Counted from the stretch's first letter, positions 8,939 through 17,071 are shown. The stretch is DNA of 60,809 nucleotides from Phycisphaeraceae bacterium (GCA_020851735.1 JADZCD010000054.1:1-60809), one strand, 5' to 3'. The notes: a model not told the origin generated them from the sequence alone. Numbers and translations: made by a program.

Positions 8939-10582
8939 TTAATGCACTTCGCCCAGAATCTGCTGGGTGAGCTCCCAGAGGTGGGCTTCGCGAAATGCCG
9001 TGGCTGAGCCGGCCATGGACCCATGACGCTGGGAATGATGGTTCCAATCGCTCTGGGCGGCAAACAGTCGCTGAGCGCATTGCTCAGCCTGGGCCCGATC
9101 GGATGTCCGCTGATAGCGGCGATAGGCGATCAGGCCATCGGTCAGATCCCGCAAGGTGGAGAACAGCGACTCGGCATAAAGCAGCGTGTTTAACAGGGGG
9201 TCCAGGACGCTGTGGGTGCGCGGGTTTAAGACGTGTTGGAGCAGGGCCCGATCGTGGGCGATCTGGTCCACGGCTGCCTGTTTTTCCCGCATGACGTCAT
9301 CGAGCTTGTCGTCGGGCAGGTGTTGAATCGTCCGCCAGAGGGCCTTGGCGTCGATCAGGTCGTCCTGGATGAAGTCGCCGCTGGGATGCCAGGGCTTTTT
9401 GAGGCTGCGGGCGTAGGGGCCAATGTAAAAGGCGTTGCGGATGACCTCCGGCGAATGGGCGAGCACCTGCTTGACGGCCTCGGCTGGCGGGCCGGATAGC
9501 CCCAGGCGGGATTCGATCCAGTGGTCGGCCAGAGCTTGGGGATCGGTGTGAGGGTTGTCGGCCAAACGCGGCACGGCCACCACGTTGGCGTCAATCCAGG
9601 TCTCATTTTTTATAAAGGGCCCGCCCCATCCCCCGCCGCGCACCCAGGCCAACAGGCCGGCCAGATTCACCTGGCCGGCGACTTGGGCCAGGCCCATGGT
9701 GCCCGGGGCATCGGTTTCCGGATGCCCATCACGCCACAGCGGCACTTGCCAGTTGGGCATGCCCCCCTTGCCTTCAAATTCCCGTTGACACTGCAATTCG
9801 TAAATGATCGGCCGCCCCCCGAAGAGGAGGCTGGACTGGTTCCATTGCTGATAGCGCCAGAAGTCGGTCTGGGTGAATTTGAATGCCAGGATGAGCTTGG
9901 GATCCTGGGGAGGGTTGGGCAAACGGTCGGCGATTTTGCGGCAGAGGTCGGGGGAATCGTGCATGCCGTCGGGATGGACGTTCCAGGCCCGGACGATAAG
10001 GGTTTTGTCGTGCTGTTGCACGACCCGGCGATAGAAATGGTCGATGAGGCTGACCACGCGATCGGCCCGGCTCATGCGGCTGCAACGGGGGCAGTGAGGC
10101 ATGTAGATGTCGTTGCCGGTCAGGTACGGGAGGCGGGACGCTTCGTTATCGCCAAACCGCAGCACGATGCCGCTTAGGTCAGGCCAGCGGGCCATCAGGG
10201 CATCCAAGGCCTGGCTGGAGCGTTCCAGGGCTGTCTCGGAAGCGGGGCAAAGCGTCAAGACGCGACCCTTGCAGGTTAGGGCGGATGGGTCGCGGAGGAC
10301 CAGGTCGCGCGGCAGGCAGAGAACGTCGTAGGAAAGGTAGACATCCAGTCCCGCCCGGCGGGCGCGGATGATGGTCTGATCGATGGCTTCAAACTGCTGC
10401 TCCAGCCAGCGCCGCCATTCTCCGGGCCCAACGTCTTCGGGGCTGGCGATGCCCGACAGGCTGGTGGATTCGTAGAGCACCAGGCCTGTGTACCCCAGGG
10501 CTTTGAGCTGGGCGGGGTCGCGGTAGCGGGACTCCTGGCGCGGCTCACCGGGGTTGTCCAATAATGTGGCAAGCTTTAGCAT
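8939..10582 (-). CDS. Glycoside hydrolase-like protein (alpha-glucuronidase/GH67-like TIM barrel)
   Basis: A cytoplasmic protein of about 547 residues with no signal peptide. The pattern of the first 350 residues fits a TIM-barrel glycosidase: LGYTGLVLYES, GLDVYLSYDVL, GIVLRFGDNEA, TLIVRAWNVHP, LILAFKFTQTDF and RPIIYELQCQREFEGKG. The last block and the GDNE segment recall alpha-glucuronidases (GH67), but I cannot point to the catalytic residues with confidence. The C-terminal 180 residues are helical. The ATG at 10582 is preferred over the GTG three bases earlier. It is divergent from a GH38-type mannosidase about 150 bases away, so the pair may act on the same imported oligosaccharide. The alternative is an uncharacterised sugar-binding TIM-barrel protein. 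Confidence 0.55.
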   Translation of the reverse strand: MLKLATLLDNPGEPRQESRYRDPAQLKALGYTGLVLYESTSLSGIASPEDVGPGEWRRWLEQQFEAIDQTIIRARRAGLDVYLSYDVLCLPRDLVLRDPSALTCKGRVLTLCPASETALERSSQALDALMARWPDLSGIVLRFGDNEASRLPYLTGNDIYMPHCPRCSRMSRADRVVSLIDHFYRRVVQQHDKTLIVRAWNVHPDGMHDSPDLCRKIADRLPNPPQDPKLILAFKFTQTDFWRYQQWNQSSLLFGGRPIIYELQCQREFEGKGGMPNWQVPLWRDGHPETDAPGTMGLAQVAGQVNLAGLLAWVRGGGWGGPFIKNETWIDANVVAVPRLADNPHTDPQALADHWIESRLGLSGPPAEAVKQVLAHSPEVIRNAFYIGPYARSLKKPWHPSGDFIQDDLIDAKALWRTIQHLPDDKLDDVMREKQAAVDQIAHDRALLQHVLNPRTHSVLDPLLNTLLYAESLFSTLRDLTDGLIAYRRYQRTSDRAQAEQCAQRLFAAQSDWNHHSQRHGSMAGSATAFREAHLWELTQQILGEVH

Positions 10583-10633
10583 CACTTAGCTTTGTAGCGA
10601 ACCGCGTGCCAGGGGGCAAGGGGACGCATGGGG

Positions 10634-10683
10634 TTTTGGGGATTAGGGATTGGGGATTAGGGTTTGGGGATTAGGGGTTGGGG
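10634..10683. repeat. GGGATTAGGGATTGGG-type degenerate tandem repeat
   Basis: About six units of a 6-9 base motif (GGGATT / AGGGATTGG / GGATTAGG) fill the gap between two divergent glycosidase genes. Related strings occur at 13488-13512, 19290-19310 and, in the opposite orientation, at 52866-52905. All are between genes. Confidence 0.7.
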
Positions 10684-10730
10684 GCTGAATTCACGCGGGG
10701 CATGTGGGGGAAACATGAGAGTAACCAACT

Positions 10731-13490
10731 ATGCCTGTTAAGGAATTGCTCGTTCTGCACCATACGCACACGGACGTAGGGTATACGCACCCCCAGCCGA
10801 TGTTCTGGGAGCTTAGCCGGCGGTACATCGACCAGGCCATCGACTTGGCGGACCAGACGGCTGACTGGCCGGTGGAAAGCCGATTTCGCTGGACCTGCGA
10901 GGTGGCTGCCCCGGTGGGGCATTGGTTGCGGCATGCCAGCGGGCGTCAGGTTGACCGCTTCCGCGCGGCAGCCCTGCGCGGGCAGATGAGCGTGGGCGTG
11001 TTGCCCTACAACCTGACGCCATTGTGCACGGCTGATGAGCTGGCCCGCGGGCTGTATCCGTTGGCGGAACTGCGGGCGAGGCTGGGGGTGGCTGGGACGG
11101 TGGCGATTAACCATGACGTGAACGGACTGCCGTGGCCGATCGGCGACCTGCTTTTGGACGCGGGGGCACGGTGCCTGGTGATGGGAATCAACATCGGGTT
11201 CGGCGGGTACCCGCTGCATCGGCCACTGGCGTTTAAGTGGAAGACGCCGGCAGGGCGATCCATCCTGGTCATGAGCGGGGAGCATTATGGCGCGTTCGAC
11301 CGGGAGACCAAGGCGGAGCGTGGGTCGCTGGACCTGATGGCGGAAGGATTGGCCAAGTATCTGCGGCGGCTGGAGAGTAAGAGCTGGCCGTGGGAATGGG
11401 CGTATCTGACGGCTACGCATCACGGGGCGCAGGGCGACAATAATCCGCCGTTTCCGCAGATGGCCGAGCTCATCCGCAAGTGGAACGAGCAAGGGCGGGA
11501 ACCGGTGATCCGCACGATCACGCCGGAGATGCTGCTGGAAAGGTTGGAAGCGTTGCCGGCCGGGGCGTTGGCGGAATACAGCGGCGACTGGACGGACTAC
11601 TGGAACTTCGGCTCCGGCAGCACCGCTCTGGAAGTGTCGATGGCGCGGCGGGCCAGGGCGCGGTGGGTGTCGGGGCAGACGCTGCGCATCACGGAAGCGA
11701 TACGAAAAGATGAATCGTATCGGCCTGAAGGTGGGCACTGGCCGACGGCGGAGGAGAGGGCCCAGCGGTCGGACGAGGTATTCGCGCAGCTCTTGCTCTT
11801 TGACGAGCACACTTGGGGGTGCGCCAATTCGATCGGTTCGCGCGTGCCGAGCGTGGTGGCGGAGCAATGGCACTATAAGGCGGCGATCGCGGCGCAAGCG
11901 CGGAGCTTAGCAGGCACGTTGGTGCGGGATGAATTGGAGAGGATTTCAGGCAACCCGCTGTTTGCCCAAGGCGTGCAGGGGGTGATGTTTTTCAATTCCA
12001 GCCCGTTCCCTCGCCGGGAAATCGTGCGGCTGCCGCGGACTTGGGTGAATGGCGAATACCAGCACCTGGCGGGCACGTGTCTGGGCATCGAATACGGGCG
12101 GGAACTGCTGAATGACGAAACGAGCTTCGCGGCTGGGCCTGTTGAGTTGCCGGCGTTTGGATATGCGACGGTGCCGGTGAAGGAGCTTGTGGCGGGGGAA
12201 GTCAAAGCACCGGCAGGCTGCTGCGTGGGCGACGGCTTTCTGGAATCGCCGACGCTGCGATTGACGTTTGACCAGGGCACGGGCCGAGTTACGGGGCTTT
12301 ACGACAAAACTCTGGGCTGGCAGGTGGTTGCTTCCGGGGGGAATAACCAACGCACACAGCAGGCTTCGCCATGCTGTGTGGCACCCACGCGGTCTACTTC
12401 CGCAGACGAGGGTTTGACTTCCGGGGGCGGGGACGAGTGGCCGCTGTTTGGTTTTGTGCATGAAACGATCGACCCGGCGGCGATTGCCAAGGCCCAGGCT
12501 GCGGGCAAGAGGCCCAGGGATATTTTCTTTGATCAAGAATACGGCAAGATCGACGTGGACCAGACGGGCTGGCGCAGCGACTGGCCCGCGGTGCGCAATG
12601 GTCCTGGAAAGTTGCTCAGCTGCGTGGCGTCGATGTCCGCGCGGGGGCCAAAGCTGGAGTTGGCGTGGGAGGCGCCCGGATGCGTGGAGCTTCGTCAGAC
12701 GATTCTGCTGCGGGCCGACCGCCCGACCGTGGCGATGGAAGCGTTGATCCAAAAGCAGGACCAGCGCCTGCCGGAGAGTATTTATTTCGCGCTGCCGCTG
12801 AATCTGCCGGGCTGGCGGGCGAATTTTGACACCGCGGACGTGCCGACGGAGTTCGACCGCGAGCAGCTTCCGGGGGTGAGTCGGGACTGGATCACGGTGG
12901 GGCAATACGTAGCGGTACACAACGGACAACATGCGGTGACGCTGGCGTGCCCGGATGCGCCGCTGGTGCAATTGGGCGGCTTTAACTTCGGCAAAGGTCA
13001 AAAGAGCGTGCCCGACCGCGAGAGGTGCCTGGTGCTGGCCTGGGCGCTGAACAATTACTGGTCCACGAATTTCCGCGTATCGCAGCCGGGGGATTGCCGG
13101 GTGAATTACGAATTGACCACGCACGCGGGGTTCGACCCCGTGGTCTCCGCGCAGTTGGGCACCGCGGCGGCGCAACCGATCGAAGCTCACCCGCTGATGC
13201 AGAGTTCTGCCAAGCAGAGCGGGCGAACGATTGAGGTTCAAGGTGTCGGCGTAAACGTCTTGGCGGCCGGACCAGCCCAGGACGGCAAGGAGATCATGGT
13301 CAGGTTGGCCAATGTGACGGACAAGGCAGCGCGAGCGACCATGGCTTTGCCGGGGCGGATGATTACCAGGGCGTGGTTGTGTGATGGGCTGGAGAAACCG
13401 GCCGGGGTGCTGGAGGTAAAAGGCGGGCGCGTCGAAGTGGAGATCCCTGGCCGGGCGATCCGGGCGGTAAGGATGGGGAGTGGGAGTTAG
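10731..13490 (+). CDS. GH38-type alpha-mannosidase-like glycoside hydrolase
   Basis: 919-residue protein predicted to hydrolyse alpha-linked mannosides or related glycans, probably in the cytoplasm since no signal peptide is seen. The N-terminus HHTHTDVGYTH (residues 10-20) is the His/Asp metal-binding motif of GH38 and the DUF5054 relatives; INHDVNGLPW near 126 is a candidate for the nucleophile region. Beta-sandwich domains make up the second half. Residues about 538-567 are an odd stretch (NNQRTQQASPCCVAP onward) encoded by a palindromic repeat inserted in frame at 12350-12430; the flanks read as normal protein. The ATG at 10731 is weakly preceded by GAGAG. It is divergent from the GH67-like gene. 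Confidence 0.82.
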   Translation: MPVKELLVLHHTHTDVGYTHPQPMFWELSRRYIDQAIDLADQTADWPVESRFRWTCEVAAPVGHWLRHASGRQVDRFRAAALRGQMSVGVLPYNLTPLCTADELARGLYPLAELRARLGVAGTVAINHDVNGLPWPIGDLLLDAGARCLVMGINIGFGGYPLHRPLAFKWKTPAGRSILVMSGEHYGAFDRETKAERGSLDLMAEGLAKYLRRLESKSWPWEWAYLTATHHGAQGDNNPPFPQMAELIRKWNEQGREPVIRTITPEMLLERLEALPAGALAEYSGDWTDYWNFGSGSTALEVSMARRARARWVSGQTLRITEAIRKDESYRPEGGHWPTAEERAQRSDEVFAQLLLFDEHTWGCANSIGSRVPSVVAEQWHYKAAIAAQARSLAGTLVRDELERISGNPLFAQGVQGVMFFNSSPFPRREIVRLPRTWVNGEYQHLAGTCLGIEYGRELLNDETSFAAGPVELPAFGYATVPVKELVAGEVKAPAGCCVGDGFLESPTLRLTFDQGTGRVTGLYDKTLGWQVVASGGNNQRTQQASPCCVAPTRSTSADEGLTSGGGDEWPLFGFVHETIDPAAIAKAQAAGKRPRDIFFDQEYGKIDVDQTGWRSDWPAVRNGPGKLLSCVASMSARGPKLELAWEAPGCVELRQTILLRADRPTVAMEALIQKQDQRLPESIYFALPLNLPGWRANFDTADVPTEFDREQLPGVSRDWITVGQYVAVHNGQHAVTLACPDAPLVQLGGFNFGKGQKSVPDRERCLVLAWALNNYWSTNFRVSQPGDCRVNYELTTHAGFDPVVSAQLGTAAAQPIEAHPLMQSSAKQSGRTIEVQGVGVNVLAAGPAQDGKEIMVRLANVTDKAARATMALPGRMITRAWLCDGLEKPAGVLEVKGGRVEVEIPGRAIRAVRMGSGS
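12350..12388 (+). repeat. CCVAP palindromic element inside the GH38 gene
   Basis: Perfect 9-bp inverted repeat CACACAGCA (12353-12361) and TGCTGTGTG (12372-12380) with a 10-base loop, followed by GCACCCA. It is translated in frame as TQQASPCCVAP. The 13-mer ACTTCCGGGGGCG follows at 12417-12429. The same palindrome occurs in purQ (53140-53175) and between genes (52649-52690). Confidence 0.9.
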
Positions 13491-13595
13491 GAGTTAGGAA
13501 TTAGGAGTTGGGAGTCTGCAAATAATTGGTCGCCCCCCCCCACTCTTCTTCCTCCTGCTCGCCTGTTCACCTGTTCTACCGCTCCCCTTCTGGCA

Positions 13596-14000
13596 TCACC
13601 CGTAGCCTAGGCGGTCCAGGTCGTCTTCATCCAGGCCGAAGTGGTGGCCGATCTCGTGCAGGAGCGTGATGCGGATCTGCTGGCGCAGTTCCTTTTTGCT
13701 GCCGTCGGCGTAATCGAGAATCGGCCCGCGGAAGATCAGAATCTCGTCGGGCAGATCGGGCTGTGCTTCGACGCTGCGTTCGGTCAAGGGCGTGCCCCAG
13801 TGGACGCCCAACAAATCGTCCTCGTCCGGGTCGATTTCCATTTCCGCCAGCAGTTCCTCGCTGGGCCAATCCTCGACGATCACTGGCAACTCGTCGAGCA
13901 TGGCCCGCACGTGCGGCGGAAGGTTGTCGATGGCTTGCTCTAACAGTTGATCAAAGAGCTTGCGTTCGGAGTTGGAAATGGCTGGCCAAGGCTCGGTCAT
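13596..14000 (-). CDS. Small metallopeptidase-family (zincin-like) protein
   Basis: 134-residue cytoplasmic protein of the minimal zincin family (PF06262 type). The zinc motif HEIGHHFG lies near residues 115-122, followed by LDEDDLDRLGYG at the C-terminus, the usual ending of the family. The N-terminal half includes the conserved VIVEDWPSEEL and the later EILIFRGPILDYA. The middle is strongly acidic (EIDPDEDD). The physiological substrate is not known. It lies 42 bases upstream of pyrD's stop on the same strand, probably a separate or read-through unit transcribed after pyrD. Confidence 0.88.
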   Translation of the reverse strand: MTEPWPAISNSERKLFDQLLEQAIDNLPPHVRAMLDELPVIVEDWPSEELLAEMEIDPDEDDLLGVHWGTPLTERSVEAQPDLPDEILIFRGPILDYADGSKKELRQQIRITLLHEIGHHFGLDEDDLDRLGYG

Positions 14001-14042
14001 GCGGGACCTGAAGATTGATGGATGTGGCCTAAAGGGGCTGGT

Positions 14043-15059
14043 TTACTGGTCGCAGGCAGGCCCGTCGCCGGGCAGGGACAGGGAGCCGACGACCTCGGAC
14101 AGGCTTCGGCAGCCGAGGGTGGCCAGATAGTCACGCAGGCCGGCCAGGATCGTGATTGGCGTGGCGGGATCGACGAACAGGGCTGTGCCGACCGCCAGGC
14201 CGCTGGCCCCAGCCAGGAGGAATTCAACTGCGTCCTGCCAGTATTGAATGCCACCCATGCCGATGATCGGCACGCCGGCGGGCTTGGCCACGGCGCGATA
14301 AACCTTGCTGACCATCGCCACCGCCAGCGGGCGGATGGCCGGGCCGGACAGTCCGCCGGTGCCGTTGGCCAGGCGCGTCTTGCGCTTCCAGATGTCCACG
14401 GCCATGCCGGTGAAGGTGTTGACCATGCTCAGGATGTTCGCCCCGCCTTCGACGGCGGCGCCGGCGGTCTGGGTGATGTCGGTGACGTTGGGCGAAAGTT
14501 TGACGATCAGCCGGCAATCGGGGCGCAGCGCGTCGCGCACGCGGCGGACAAGCTGCTTAAGCAGGTCGGGATTGGTGCCGAAGGTCAGCCCGTCGGAAAC
14601 ATTGGGGCAGGAGACGTTCAGTTCGATGGCGTCGACGATCGCTTCCCGGCTGATACGGCTGGCGGCCTGCAGGTAGTCGTCAAAGCTGTGGCCGGCGACG
14701 TTGACGATGATCCGGGGGCCGGCCGCCTTCATGCGGGCGAGCACGGGCAGCTTATCGGCCAGGAAAACGTCCAGGCCGACGTTGGCCAGGCCGATGGCGT
14801 TGAGCATGCCGCCGCGGGTCTCGACGATGCGATAGGCTTCGTTGCCCTTGCGGGGCTTAAGGGTGATGCTCTTGGTGACAAACGCGCCGAGCTTGGAAAG
14901 GTCGGCAAAGTCCGCGTATTCGTCGGCATAGCCGCAGGTGCCCGAGGCAGTCATCATCGGGTTGGCCAGATGCAGGCCCGCTAAGTCGACAGCCAGGGAA
15001 ACTTTGTCTGCGGTCAGACCAGCGGAGGCATTTACGGCAGCGGTGGAAGCCTTTTTCAT
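14043..15059 (-). CDS. pyrD: Dihydroorotate dehydrogenase (class 1B type)
   Basis: Oxidises dihydroorotate to orotate using FMN. The 338-residue sequence has ANPMMTASGTCGY near residue 32, the substrate loop NVSCPNV with the catalytic cysteine at 151 (class 1 enzymes use Cys, class 2 Ser), KLSPNVTDI, and the FMN phosphate loop IIGMGGIQYWQDAVEFLLAGA. Class 1B enzymes normally work with an iron-sulfur flavoprotein subunit, PyrK; none is found next to it here. A TACAAT hexamer at 15111-15106 on the minus strand could be the -10, giving a leader of about 40 bases. Confidence 0.95.
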   Translation of the reverse strand: MKKASTAAVNASAGLTADKVSLAVDLAGLHLANPMMTASGTCGYADEYADFADLSKLGAFVTKSITLKPRKGNEAYRIVETRGGMLNAIGLANVGLDVFLADKLPVLARMKAAGPRIIVNVAGHSFDDYLQAASRISREAIVDAIELNVSCPNVSDGLTFGTNPDLLKQLVRRVRDALRPDCRLIVKLSPNVTDITQTAGAAVEGGANILSMVNTFTGMAVDIWKRKTRLANGTGGLSGPAIRPLAVAMVSKVYRAVAKPAGVPIIGMGGIQYWQDAVEFLLAGASGLAVGTALFVDPATPITILAGLRDYLATLGCRSLSEVVGSLSLPGDGPACDQ

Positions 15060-15105
15060 CGTTGGTTCCAGAAGGAATCAGCTTTCAGCCCATCGGCTTG
15101 CCGTT

Positions 15106-15111
15106 ATTGTA
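15106..15111 (-). promoter_or_regulatory. Putative -10 element of pyrD
   Basis: TACAAT on the minus strand, about 46 bases before the pyrD start codon, in the short divergent region shared with rlmN. No convincing -35 at 16-18 bases. Confidence 0.35.
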
Positions 15112-15169
15112 CGCCAACACGAAAAAGAGGGGGAAGCGCCGACGGCATCAGCCGGGCGGTGGCGTGGGG

Positions 15170-15175
15170 TAAGAT
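15170..15175 (+). promoter_or_regulatory. Putative -10 element of rlmN at leaderless spacing
   Basis: TAAGAT ends 8 bases before the rlmN ATG. As with polA and pyrF, there is no Shine-Dalgarno and the expected start of transcription falls on the initiation codon. Confidence 0.35.
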
Positions 15176-15183
15176 AGACCCGT

Positions 15184-16302
15184 ATGGACCAGAAGCCCAA
15201 TATTTTCGATCTAGGCCCAGAGGAGCTGCGCGCTGTCGCGGCGCAGGCGGGGCTGCCCGCTTACCGGGCGAAGCAGGTTTTGGAGTGGGTCTACCGGCAT
15301 GGCGTTCTGGACTTTGAGGGCATGACCAGCCTCGGCCGGGTTGACAAGGAACGCCTGGCGGAAGCGATTCGCTTAGGCAGCGGGCAGGTGGTCGGTAAGC
15401 AACTGGCCAGCGACGGCACGGAAAAACTGCTGCTGCAGTGGGACTGCATTGCCGGGAAGAAGAACGAATCACCTTTAGCGGAGGTTCCCGATCCGGCCCG
15501 GCAAACTGAATGTGTGATGATTCCAACGGACGAAAGGCGGACCGCCTGCGTCTCCAGCCAGGTGGGGTGCCCGGTGGGTTGCCGATTCTGCGCGTCGGGT
15601 CTGGGCGGGCTGGACGGCAACCTGACGGCTGGGCAGATCGTCGAGCAGGTCTGGCGGCTAAGCCGGTGGGAAACGGACGCGCATGCGCGAACCACGAAGG
15701 CGACGGAGAATGGGCGGATCACCAACGTAGTCTTCATGGGCATGGGCGAGCCATTGGCGAACCTTGAGCAGGTGATCGCCGCGGTGGGCGTGCTGAGCGC
15801 GGACTGGGGCATGGGGATTTCCCAGCGGAAAATCACCATCAGCACGGTGGGCCTGCCCGCCCAGATGCGCCGGCTGGCGGACGAGAACTTGTCCGTCACT
15901 TTGGCCATCAGCCTGCACGCGCCCAATGACACGATCCGCCGACAGCTCATTCCCTGGGCGGAATTCGTCACCATCGACCAGCTTTGCCAAGCCGGACAGT
16001 ATTACTTTGAGCGGACCGGGCGCGAGGTAACGCTGGAATATCTGCTGCTGGGCGGCGTTAACGATCAGCCCGCGCACGCGCGTGAACTGGCGGAGGTGGC
16101 CAGGCAACTGCGGTCCAACGTCAACTTGATCCGCTACAACCAGGTGACGGGTTTAGGCTATCGGCGGCCAAAGGATCAGGACGTGCATCGATTCGCGGAA
16201 CTGCTGAAGAAGGCTGGCGTCAATACGCACATCCGCGCCAGCCGGGGACGGGACATCGCGGCTGCTTGCGGGCAACTGCGGCATGAAAGCGCTAAGAAGT
16301 AA
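15184..16302 (+). CDS. rlmN: 23S rRNA (adenine-2503-C2)/tRNA dual-specificity methyltransferase
   Basis: Radical-SAM enzyme that methylates C2 of A2503 in 23S rRNA and A37 of some tRNAs. The cluster motif CX3CX2C is at C129, C133 and C136 (QVGCPVGCRFCASG). The catalytic C-terminal cysteine is C362 in AACGQLR. VVFMGMGEPLAN and ISTVGLP are further family blocks. At 372 residues it is slightly longer than usual because of an insertion at about residues 88-106 (CIAGKKNESPLAEVPDPAR), just before ECVMIP, and a short one before ITNVVFMG. It ends at a hairpin terminator. Confidence 0.95.
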   Translation: MDQKPNIFDLGPEELRAVAAQAGLPAYRAKQVLEWVYRHGVLDFEGMTSLGRVDKERLAEAIRLGSGQVVGKQLASDGTEKLLLQWDCIAGKKNESPLAEVPDPARQTECVMIPTDERRTACVSSQVGCPVGCRFCASGLGGLDGNLTAGQIVEQVWRLSRWETDAHARTTKATENGRITNVVFMGMGEPLANLEQVIAAVGVLSADWGMGISQRKITISTVGLPAQMRRLADENLSVTLAISLHAPNDTIRRQLIPWAEFVTIDQLCQAGQYYFERTGREVTLEYLLLGGVNDQPAHARELAEVARQLRSNVNLIRYNQVTGLGYRRPKDQDVHRFAELLKKAGVNTHIRASRGRDIAAACGQLRHESAKK

Positions 16303-16328
16303 ATACCCCACCCTGGGGTGGTTATTTT
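16301..16328 (+). terminator. Putative terminator of rlmN
   Basis: CCCCA (16306-16310) pairs with TGGGG (16314-16318), and the flanking AAATA (16301-16305) with TATTT (16323-16327) across a 4-base bulge, ending in a short T run. It begins inside the stop codon region of rlmN. Confidence 0.45.
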
Positions 16329-16404
16329 GGATTTGGGGGATCTGTTACTTTTTAGAAAATGGGGCTTCGACGTGGACGGCCAGGGTAACGGTGGAAGCTG
16401 ATCT

Positions 16405-16439
16405 ACGTGTAACTCGTTTTGCGTCAACATATTACACGT
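16405..16439. repeat. Inverted repeat ACGTGTAA...TTACACGT upstream of the Rrf2 gene
   Basis: Perfect 8-bp arms at 16405-16412 and 16432-16439 with a 19-base spacer, about 70 bases upstream of the TTGACA of the Rrf2 gene. It could be a second regulator site or a structured RNA; no further evidence. Confidence 0.5.
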
Positions 16440-16506
16440 GCCTATCTTCGACATCTGGTTTTTCCACATGCGCCTGTAAATTTCAGGAGCCTGCCGGCCG
16501 ATGGCC

Positions 16507-16534
16507 TTGACATGGAAATAAAACGATAGATAAT
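16507..16534 (+). promoter_or_regulatory. Sigma-70 promoter of the Rrf2 regulator gene
   Basis: Perfect TTGACA (16507-16512), 16-base spacer, GATAAT (16529-16534). Start of transcription is expected near 16541, leaving a leader of about 20 bases before the ATG at 16562. Confidence 0.75.
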
Positions 16535-16541
16535 ACGACTT
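16532..16541 (+). promoter_or_regulatory. Candidate Rrf2 operator copy 1
   Basis: AATACGACTT overlaps the -10 hexamer of the Rrf2 gene. The identical 10-mer occurs on the opposite strand upstream of cysK (17071-17062). The ATA..GACT pattern resembles half-sites of IscR-type Rrf2 regulators. The location implies repression of its own gene. Confidence 0.55.
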
Positions 16542-16561
16542 GTCCGGTAGAGATTAAACCA

Positions 16562-17032
16562 ATGAAAGTTTCGCGGAAAACCGATTACGCCTTGCGGGCC
16601 ATCTTCACGCTCGTGGAACACTACGGCGAGGAGCAGCGGCCGATCCCCATCCGCGAACTGGCCCGGCGCAATGAGGTGCCCAAGCGATTTTTGGAGCACA
16701 TCATGCTGGAGATGAAGGAAAAGGGGTGGGTCAAAAGCGTGGCGGGGCGCGACGGCGGGTACGTGCTGGCCAAGAAGCCACAAGAGATCACCATGGGGCA
16801 GATCGTCAGGCATTTTGACGGGGTTTTGTCCCCGATCGCCTGTGTTTCAGTGTCGCACTATCAGCGTTGCACACAGGAGCCGGTCTGCCGCTTCCGCCGC
16901 GTGCTTTTGGAAGTGCGAAACTTCACCGCCCGCTTGATGGACCGTTTAAGTCTGGCGGCCGTGGCGGCCGGCAAGCCGGTGACTCGCGAAGAGGTTTTTT
17001 CCGACGAATTGGTGGGAGGCGCAGGGATTTAG
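16562..17032 (+). CDS. Rrf2 family transcriptional regulator (IscR/CymR type)
   Basis: 156-residue winged-helix regulator. The N-terminal MKVSRKTDYALRAIFTL and the recognition region IRELARRNEVPKRFLEHIM are typical for Rrf2 proteins. Three cysteines at C94, C103 and C109 match the region where IscR binds its [2Fe-2S] cluster (there CX5CX5C), so it may sense iron-sulfur status. Position directly ahead of cysK and sulfate-import genes points instead, or also, to sulfur control like CymR of Bacillus or the Rrf2 regulators of cys operons. A strong promoter with an overlapping candidate operator lies upstream, suggesting autorepression. Regulator class is secure; the signal sensed is inferred. Confidence 0.9.
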   Translation: MKVSRKTDYALRAIFTLVEHYGEEQRPIPIRELARRNEVPKRFLEHIMLEMKEKGWVKSVAGRDGGYVLAKKPQEITMGQIVRHFDGVLSPIACVSVSHYQRCTQEPVCRFRRVLLEVRNFTARLMDRLSLAAVAAGKPVTREEVFSDELVGGAGI

Positions 17033-17049
17033 TTTTTTTGTTTTCAAAA

Positions 17050-17071
17050 TTACTACTAAGTAAGTCGTATT
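17050..17071 (-). promoter_or_regulatory. Candidate Rrf2 operator copy 2, upstream of cysK
   Basis: Read on the minus strand, AATACGACTT (17071-17062) continues into a partial dyad, ATACGACT-N5-AGTAGTAA (17070-17050), close to the ATA-GACT/AGTC-TAT layout of IscR-type sites. It lies about 70 bases before the cysK start and after the Rrf2 stop. Confidence 0.55.

Noticed and set aside
12350..12430. The GH38 insertion considered as a sequencing error or frameshift
   Set aside because: Reading frame is continuous on both sides, and the same peptide-coding palindrome occurs in PurQ in the same frame.
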